Source of the DNA: Urbifossiella sp043733485
Lineage (GTDB): Bacteria; Planctomycetota; Planctomycetia; Gemmatales; Gemmataceae
Direction of reading: 5' to 3'
DNA: 64,000 nt
Assembly (NCBI GenBank): GCA_043733485.1
Contig: JAYTGN010000057.1
Coordinates: forward strand, 19,780 to 83,779
The translations under genes were made by a program, and so were the position numbers. Of this stretch, positions 60,368 to 64,000 are shown in pieces. Numbering within the stretch: position 1 is the stretch's first letter; the number at the start of each line of letters is the position of its first letter. The notes under the pieces were generated by a model. It was given only the letters and a program-made list of their open reading frames with translations. It was not told the DNA's origin and searched no databases.

Positions 60368-61209
60368 GGCCTTAATCCTGTTGCGAAGCGGGCTTTCAAT
60401 TCCAGTGGCACGAGTTCGTTCAAGCTGCCGGAGCGGAAGCCGTCCAGATCGAGAGTGATGAACTTGAAGCCGAGGCGGCGGAACTCGCGGGCCAACTTCT
60501 CGCGAACGGCCTCGCTCGCCAGGTTCGCCACCTCCGAGAGCGGCACCTCGATTCGCGCGAGATCGCCTTCATGATACCGGACGCGGCACTCGCGCAGCCC
60601 CAGGTTGCGGAGGAACGCCTCGGCATCTTCCACTCGCTTCGTGCGTTCCGGCGTAACCGCCAGCCCCGGCGCGAGCCGACTCGATAGGCACGGTGCCGCT
60701 GGCTTGTCCCACGTCGGTAACTCCCAATGCAGCGCGAGCGCTCGCACGTCGGCCTTCGTGAACCCGGCTTCTTGTAGTGGATGCCTCACGGAATGCTCCG
60801 CAGCCGCGGTCAGGCCGGGGCGGTAATCGCCCCGGTCGTCCAGGTTCGCGCCGCTGGCAATTATCGTGAGGCCGAGGTCGGGAAGCAGCACTTCGATGCG
60901 CGAATAGAGTTCGCTCTTGCAGTGATAGCAGCGAGTCCCGTCGTTCTTCAGATAATCCGGGTTCTCGAATTCGTCCGTGTTCACGACGACGTGACGAATG
61001 CCGATGAGTGCCGCGACTTCGCGGGCCGTGGCGAGTTCGCTTCTCGGCACGCTCGCACTATCGGCCGTGACGGCGACGGCCTTCGAACCGAGCGCGAGTG
61101 CCGCGGCCTTCGCCACGACGGTGCTGTCGATCCCACCGCTGAACGCGACGGCAACGCCGGGCATCGCAGCGAGCACTGCCAACAGTCGATCGCGCTTCGC
61201 ATGGATCAT
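60364..61209 (-). CDS. larE: ATP-dependent sacrificial sulfur transferase LarE
   Basis: The 281-residue protein has the PP-loop SGGIDST (24-30), RCYHCKSELY, and the sacrificial Cys in KPAAPCLSSR (C173), which gives its sulfur to the pyridinium cofactor of lactate racemase and related enzymes. Members without the Cys use a [4Fe-4S] cluster; this one has the sacrificial type. larB, larC and larA are not in the window, so it may serve other nickel-pincer enzymes or be a general NadE-like sulfur transferase. Confidence 0.9.
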   Translation of the reverse strand: MIHAKRDRLLAVLAAMPGVAVAFSGGIDSTVVAKAAALALGSKAVAVTADSASVPRSELATAREVAALIGIRHVVVNTDEFENPDYLKNDGTRCYHCKSELYSRIEVLLPDLGLTIIASGANLDDRGDYRPGLTAAAEHSVRHPLQEAGFTKADVRALALHWELPTWDKPAAPCLSSRLAPGLAVTPERTKRVEDAEAFLRNLGLRECRVRYHEGDLARIEVPLSEVANLASEAVREKLAREFRRLGFKFITLDLDGFRSGSLNELVPLELKARFATGLRP

Positions 61210-61223
61210 AAGTCTATTCTATC

Positions 61224-61243
61224 GCCGCTTGCGGTTTCGCGAT
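61224..61243 (+). repeat. Single copy of the 20-bp repeat (reverse orientation)
   Basis: GCCGCTTGCGGTTTCGCGAT is the complement of the 20-mer with one difference. It lies in the 37-bp gap between uspA and larE. Confidence 0.8.
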
Positions 61244-61246
61244 TGG

Positions 61247-61696
61247 TCACTTGGTCGGTCGCACGGTCAGCACGGGGCACGGAGCGTGGCGAACGATCTT
61301 CTCTGCCACGCTGCCCAGGAGGAAGTGCGCGAGCCCGGTGCGACCGTGCGTGCTGATGCACAGGAGATCCGCCTTGAGGTCGCTGGCCGCGCTGACGATC
61401 TCGGAAGGCGGGTTGCCGACCCGCACTTCTACCTTCGGGTTCAGATGCGCGAGGTTGAACGAAGCGATGAGGTTGGCGAGGCCGATCTTCGCGGACGCGA
61501 TCATGTCGTTGAGGTCTGGGGTTGCCACCGGGATCGGCATCACAGCGTCGGGCAAAATCAACGCCAGGTCTTGTACCACGTGCAGAAGCACGACCTCCGA
61601 TTGAAACTTCTCGGCCAACTCGGCAGCGTAGCGAACCGCCCGCTCCGAGTTGTCGCTGAAATCCGTCGGAACCAGGATGCGTTCGATGGCGAACAT
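61247..61696 (-). CDS. uspA: Universal stress protein family
   Basis: The 149-residue protein has ERILVPTDFSDNSERAVRYAAELA at the N-terminus and the ATP motif G-x2-G-x9-G(S/T) in ISTHGRTGLAHFLLGSVAEKIVRHAPCPVLTVR. ATP-binding Usp proteins help survival under stress. It lies 37 bp upstream of larE on the same strand. Confidence 0.94.
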   Translation of the reverse strand: MFAIERILVPTDFSDNSERAVRYAAELAEKFQSEVVLLHVVQDLALILPDAVMPIPVATPDLNDMIASAKIGLANLIASFNLAHLNPKVEVRVGNPPSEIVSAASDLKADLLCISTHGRTGLAHFLLGSVAEKIVRHAPCPVLTVRPTK

Positions 61697-61739
61697 GGAG
61701 AGTCTCCCTTACGGCTATTCTATTCTTCGCCGCGGTGGA

Positions 61740-62223
61740 TCAGTCGTCCAGCAAACCGGCGAGCTCGATGCGGAGGTGGCGGAGAATTCGCGACTTGGCT
61801 AGGTAGACGGCGTTCTCACTGATCCCGAGTTCGACTGAAACCTCCGCGGCCGAACGCTCGTTCACCACGAACTCCCAGCACGCTTTCCAAGTCTTCTCTT
61901 CAAAATCGACGCGAACGATGGCCAGAGCCCGACGCACGAGATACTGGCGGTGTTCCGGCGATGGTGCTTCCGCCACGTGTTCGTGAGTACGGTCTTGAGC
62001 CACGAACGGAAGCTGCGGCTCGAGTCGTACTGGAACTGCGGGAGGTTCTGAACGAGTACGACGAACACGTCTTGGGTGAAGTCGGCGGCGTCCGCGTCGG
62101 AGAGGCCGAACCGCTGGCACCAGCCGAGAAGCAGCGGCGTGTACAGTCCACGAACCGATCCCACGCCAGGCGGTCGGCGCCGGTCTTGATGCGTTCGAGC
62201 AGGCTCGCGGAGGTCGAGTGCAT
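61740..62223 (-). pseudogene. ECF sigma factor gene broken by two lesions
   Basis: Reading leftward, the first frame gives MHSTSASLLERIKTGADRLAWDRFVD; after GTGGAC at about 62150 a single C is missing compared with the expected CTGTAC. The second frame then gives LYTPLLLGWCQRFGLSDADAADFTQDVFVV...LTNTWRKHHR. Near 61965 the frame changes again and the inter-region linker is missing, giving RQYLVRRALAIVRVDFEEKTWKACWEFVVNERSAAEVSVELGISENAVYLAKSRIL. All parts match the planctomycete ECF type. The gene is almost certainly dead. Confidence 0.85.
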
Positions 62224-62399
62224 GTTTGGCGATTCGGCGTCGGGAGAGAGACATTACCGCCCGGATTGCTTACGGGAACAAGGACGATGAGTCGTCCCAT
62301 TTCCACAAAACGCACACCCGTTTCCGAGCCGCCTTCCCGTTCGTTCGGCACTTCCGATACTGACAACTGAGTTTCGACTCCTGCCACTCAGGTGAATCC

Positions 62400-63578
62400 A
62401 TGCCTCTTCCCGGCCAGTTGAATCCGTCGCCGCGCTTGCTCCTCGGGCCCGGGCCCAGCGATGCCCATCCGCGCGTGCTCACCGCGATGGCCACGCCGCT
62501 GCTCGGTCACCTCGACCCGCAGTTCATCGAGATCATGACCGAGACGCAGGAGATGCTCCGCGCCGTCTTCCAGACGAAGAATTCTCTCACCCTTCCCATG
62601 TCGGCCACGGGCATGGCCGGCATGGAGACGTGCTTCGTGAATCTCGTGGAACCGGGCGACGAAGTCGTGCTCTGCGTCGCGGGATACTTCGGCACCCGGA
62701 TGGTCGATGTCGCGGGTCGCTGCGGCGCGGAACTGACCGTGATGAACGGGCCGTGGGGCGAACCGTTCGAACTCGACGCGATTCGCGAGACGCTGAAGAA
62801 GGTGCGGCCCAAGGTGCTCGGCATCGTCCACGCCGAGACCTCCACCGGGTGCTTGCAACCCATCGCCGAACTCGGCAAACTCTGCCACGAGTTCGATACC
62901 CTGCTCATCGCGGACACCGTGACCTCGCTCGGCTGCGTGCCGGTGAAACTGGACGAATGGGAGATCGACGCGGCGTTCAGTTGTTCGCAGAAGGGGCTGA
63001 GTTGCCCGCCGGGCCTCTCGCCGGTGAGCCTCAGCGAACGGGCCTCAACGCGAATCAAAACTCGCAAGTCGAAGGTGCAAAGCTGGTACTTCGACCTCAG
63101 TTCGATTCAGAGCTACTGGGGCGGGGAACGCACGTACCACCACACCGCGCCAATCACGATGATCTACGCCATCCGAGAAGGCCTCCGCCTCGTACTGGAG
63201 GAAGGACTCGAAGTTCGTTTCGCCCGGCACGTTCGCAACCACCTCGCGCTCAAGGCGGGGCTCACGGCACTGGGCTTGAAGTACACTTCGAAGGAAGGCT
63301 TCCAACTTCCGCAACTGAACCCGGTGCGCATCCCCGAAGGCGTGGACGATGTCGCGGGTCGCAAGCGAATGCTCGCCGAGTTCGGCATCGAGATCGGCGG
63401 CGGCCTGGGCGACTTTAAAGGCAAGGCCTGGCGCATCGGGTTGATGGGCCACAACAGCCGCCCGAACTGCGTGTTCCAGGTACTCGCGGCGCTGGAAGTG
63501 GTCCTGCGCGGCGCGGGTGTGAAGATCGAACCCGGCAGTGGCGTCGCCGCCGCGGAACTGGTCTACGGCAGTTACTGA
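62400..63578 (+). CDS. Alanine-glyoxylate / serine-type class V aminotransferase
   Basis: The 392-residue PLP enzyme has GPGPSDAHPRVLTAMATPLLGHLDP, MSATGMAGMETCFVNLVEPGD, HAETSTGC, ADTVTSLGCVPV and the PLP Lys198 in SCSQKGLSCPPG. It transfers an amino group from alanine or serine to glyoxylate. It ends at TGA 63576-63578 next to a long inverted repeat; a second gene copy converges on it from the right edge of the window. Confidence 0.93.
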   Translation: MPLPGQLNPSPRLLLGPGPSDAHPRVLTAMATPLLGHLDPQFIEIMTETQEMLRAVFQTKNSLTLPMSATGMAGMETCFVNLVEPGDEVVLCVAGYFGTRMVDVAGRCGAELTVMNGPWGEPFELDAIRETLKKVRPKVLGIVHAETSTGCLQPIAELGKLCHEFDTLLIADTVTSLGCVPVKLDEWEIDAAFSCSQKGLSCPPGLSPVSLSERASTRIKTRKSKVQSWYFDLSSIQSYWGGERTYHHTAPITMIYAIREGLRLVLEEGLEVRFARHVRNHLALKAGLTALGLKYTSKEGFQLPQLNPVRIPEGVDDVAGRKRMLAEFGIEIGGGLGDFKGKAWRIGLMGHNSRPNCVFQVLAALEVVLRGAGVKIEPGSGVAAAELVYGSY

Positions 63579-63679
63579 CAGTCAGATTACCAAAGATACC
63601 GGAATGGGAACGGTTGCGGTTGATCGCTGCGGATGCGGCTGATCGCTGCGGATGCGGCTGATCGCTGCGGATGCGGCTG

Positions 63680-63862
63680 ATCGCCGCGGATGCGGCGTCC
63701 GATGGTAGCCAGGGGTGGAGCGAAGCGGAACCCCTGGTAAGGCGTTGATAATCCATCGACGAAGCCGCGGAGCGGCGACAGAACGACCACCTTCCAGGGG
63801 TTGCGCTCGCAAAGCCTCGCTTCACCCCTGGCTACCTTCGGACGCCGCATCCGCGGCGAAAA
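63680..63862 (+). repeat. Element A copy 2 inside the inverted repeat
   Basis: The arm CGCCGCGGATGCGGCGTCCG and following sequence (63682-63736) differs by about one base from the copy at 14416-14471, and the right arm (63793-63860) matches 14568-14633 closely. The central loops of the two copies are unrelated. Positions 63579-63942 contain no protein gene. Confidence 0.85.
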
Positions 63863-63942
63863 GCCGCATCCGCAGCGATCAGCCGCATCCGCGGCGAGCA
63901 ACCGCAACCGTTCCCATTCCGGTATCTTTGGTAATCTGACTG

Positions 63943-64000
63943 TCAGTAACCGCCGTACACCATTTCCGCGGCGGCGACGCCGCTGCCGGGTTCGATCTTC
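63943..64000 (-). CDS. Second aminotransferase gene copy, 3' end only
   Basis: Reading leftward from the window edge, the frame encodes KIEPGSGVAAAEMVYGGY and a TGA stop at 63943-63945. The first copy ends KIEPGSGVAAAELVYGSY. It is therefore a paralog of the gene at 62400-63578, tail to tail with it. The rest lies outside the window. Confidence 0.85.
   Translation of the reverse strand, partial: KIEPGSGVAAAEMVYGGY

Larger units (their letters stand above)
63521..64000. repeat. Large inverted repeat joining two aminotransferase gene ends
   Basis: All paired positions sum to 127521. 63571-63622 is perfectly complementary to 63899-63950 (52 bp); the coding parts 63521-63570 and 63951-64000 match at 46 of 50. 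The inside holds 19-bp tandem units (TGATCGCTGCGGATGCGGC type, four copies at about 63622-63690), element A arms and a unique centre. The repeat continues out of the window. Confidence 0.9.

Noticed and set aside
61740..62387. Single 215-codon frame on the - strand that could be called an intact sigma factor
   Set aside because: Only its last 70 residues look like a sigma factor; the N-terminal part of the family is found in two other frames, so it is a pseudogene with frameshifts.
63622..63690. Tandem 19-bp units as a CRISPR array
   Set aside because: Units follow each other with no spacers, the unit is too short, and no cas gene is present.
1..64000. Reassignment of TGA to a sense codon
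   Set aside because: Many clear genes (for example gmd, ugd, mutL, the aminotransferase) end in TGA at the expected family length, so TGA is a normal stop; only two toxin-type genes have an internal one.

Overview
This 64 kb window is GC-rich and densely coding. It most likely comes from a planctomycete of the Gemmata type. The evidence is a DUF1501/DUF1800 secreted pair, several secreted PQQ-like beta-propeller proteins, a WD40 protein, the HpnD/HpnE route to squalene, many Uma2/DUF433/DUF5615/PIN cassettes, families of lineage-specific secreted proteins, and a tRNA-Ile/tRNA-Ala pair that is not inside an rRNA operon. No phage, plasmid origin, CRISPR array or rRNA gene was seen.

Layout. 1-0.9 kb: 5'-complete but truncated methylisocitrate-lyase gene (-), then a near-consensus promoter, a structured leader and tRNA-Ile(GAU)/tRNA-Ala(UGC) (+). 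1.1-6.1 kb: a membrane metalloprotease fusion, a nitrilase-family amidase and a PQQ-propeller protein. 6.1-6.6 kb: a toxin-like gene interrupted by TGA, with an intact partner. 6.6-14.3 kb: housekeeping genes (HAD phosphatase, ECF sigma plus zinc anti-sigma, mutL, intradiol dioxygenase, nth, enoyl-CoA hydratase, arfB, cation/proton antiporter). 14.3-14.9 kb: nested palindromic repeats. 14.9-18.8 kb: flavin halogenase-like enzyme, MarR regulator, E2-type acyltransferase and M20 peptidase. 19-21.9 kb: secreted or membrane proteins of unknown function. 22-26.9 kb: nucleotide-sugar genes (gmd, rmd, ugd) with an unknown two-gene cassette between them. 26.9-33.2 kb: Uma2, nitroreductase, transketolase, HU, WD40 protein and a sugar-binding lipoprotein. 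33.3-44 kb (-): a long co-directional run holding an SDR, a toxin-antitoxin pair, asnB, a DevC/DevA/DevB-type exporter, HpnD, HpnE and a second DevC-type permease. 44-52 kb: DUF2760, PQQ propeller, the DUF1501/DUF1800 pair and two paralogous secreted proteins. 52-53 kb: IS110 remnants and a TGA-interrupted PIN toxin. 53-59.3 kb: glyA, ndk, a YfhO-like membrane protein and a lone nuoH. 59.4-64 kb: MBL hydrolase, larE, uspA, a broken ECF sigma gene, and an aminotransferase gene followed by an inverted copy of its own 3' end.

The most distinctive points are these. (1) Squalene-synthesis enzymes are translationally coupled to a DevBCA-type ABC exporter. (2) Several families of dispersed palindromic repeats are present; one is inserted in frame in a membrane-protein gene and another forms the C-terminus of the asparagine synthetase. 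(3) The right end is a long inverted repeat whose arms run into two convergent aminotransferase genes. (4) Two toxin-type genes each carry a single in-frame TGA. Functional calls rest on motifs read by eye; no database search was possible.
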